From assembly GCA_043800975.1 (NCBI GenBank), contig JAZDMK010000108.1:1-14694 (forward strand): a stretch of 14,694 nucleotides of DNA, written 5' to 3'. The notes under the pieces are model-generated. The model worked only from the letters and a program-made list of their open reading frames with translations, was not told the origin of the DNA and made no database searches. Shown here piece by piece: positions 14,337 to 14,694 of this stretch; the first letter of the stretch is position 1; each line of letters opens with the position of its first letter. Made by a program: the position numbers and the translations under genes. The DNA is from JAZDMK01 sp043800975. GTDB taxonomy: Bacteria; Bacteroidota; Bacteroidia; Bacteroidales; JAHJDW01.

Positions 14337-14694
14337 ATGGCAAAGAAGAAAAATAAAAGGAAAGGGATCATACTGATTGTTCTCGCCATTTTGTTGGTGT
14401 GCGGAGGAATTGCAGGATACATTGGGTATAGCTATATATACAAACCCAATGTTTCTATAAACGGAAAAGAATTTGATTATCTCTATATAGCCACAGGTTC
14501 AGATTTTGATAAAGTTAAAAGTCAGCTCTATGATAAAGGCTGGATCGACAATAAGACTTCTTTTGAATGGGTAGCCAATCAAAAAAAATATTCAGGAAAA
14601 GTGAAAGCGGGCCGTTATAAAATTGTTGACGGAATGAGCAACAACGATCTGATTAATATGCTGCGTGCAGGAAAGCAGGAGCCTGTAAAATTTC
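14337..14694 (+). CDS. mltG: Endolytic murein transglycosylase MltG, N-terminal part (runs off right edge)
   Basis: 119 codons are in the window and the frame is open to the last base. A Lys-rich start (MAKKKNKRKG) precedes one transmembrane helix at about 11-30 (IILIVLAILLVCGGIAGYIG). The periplasmic part then shows KAGRYKIVDGMSNNDLINML, the typical LysM-like N-terminal segment of YceG/MltG, followed by AGKQEPVKF. MltG cleaves nascent glycan strands at the inner membrane and limits their length. The catalytic Glu domain would lie beyond the window. ATG 14337 sits 4 bases after the acetyltransferase stop, with TAGGA upstream that partly serves as a ribosome site. Family call is good, but only the first third of the protein is visible. 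Confidence 0.87.
   Translation, partial: MAKKKNKRKGIILIVLAILLVCGGIAGYIGYSYIYKPNVSINGKEFDYLYIATGSDFDKVKSQLYDKGWIDNKTSFEWVANQKKYSGKVKAGRYKIVDGMSNNDLINMLRAGKQEPVKF

Overview
This window comes from a member of the Bacteroidota. The evidence is a type IX secretion (T9SS) sorting domain, a primary sigma factor of about 288 residues without region 1.1, Bacteroidota-style -7 promoter elements (TAnnTTTG) at a constant distance from three start codons, weak Shine-Dalgarno sequences, and a guaB / triple SurA-type chaperone / MoxR gene order that I recall from this phylum. The order or family cannot be fixed from the sequence alone. Most of the window is ordinary housekeeping chromosome; the first 2.6 kb is an accessory island edge.

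Region 1 (1-2596), accessory. The window opens inside an Rhs/YD-repeat polymorphic toxin gene. Its conserved core end is followed by a variable C-terminal tip that resembles a SleB-type cell-wall hydrolase. A strongly AT-rich gene with a signal peptide overlaps its stop codon by ATGA and is the natural candidate for an immunity protein. Next comes a short secreted protein that joins one YD-repeat fragment to a T9SS sorting tail. The 365-bp gap before guaB holds two heptamer repeat arrays, a broken 28-codon remnant of a four-helix-bundle (S23/IVP) gene and a GCAAAGG-type interspersed repeat.

Region 2 (2597-9650), plus strand. guaB (IMP dehydrogenase) is followed by three envelope folding factors: a large periplasmic double-parvulin PPIase, a SurA-like lipoprotein with no recognisable parvulin motif, and a SurA homologue with two parvulin domains. 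A hairpin terminator sits between the first and second, exactly where the second gene must start at a non-ATG codon. A MoxR AAA+ ATPase and a small two-helix membrane protein close the group at a bidirectional terminator.

Region 3 (9677-12100), minus strand. The primary sigma factor RpoD and a DegP/DegQ-type (HtrA) periplasmic protease with two PDZ segments lie in tandem, degQ upstream of rpoD.

Region 4 (12247-14694), plus strand, divergent from degQ. A tightly packed operon encodes a single-pass membrane protein of unknown function, diaminopimelate epimerase (dapF), a GNAT acetyltransferase and the N-terminal part of the endolytic transglycosylase MltG, which runs off the window. The pairing of dapF and mltG gives this operon a peptidoglycan theme. 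Together with the PPIases and HtrA, most of the window serves envelope protein folding and cell-wall metabolism.

The strongest unexplained signal is the Rhs tip plus signal-peptide partner at 1-1669. It is a plausible peptidoglycan-targeting toxin with a periplasmic immunity protein. I see no CRISPR array, rRNA, tRNA or intact insertion sequence.
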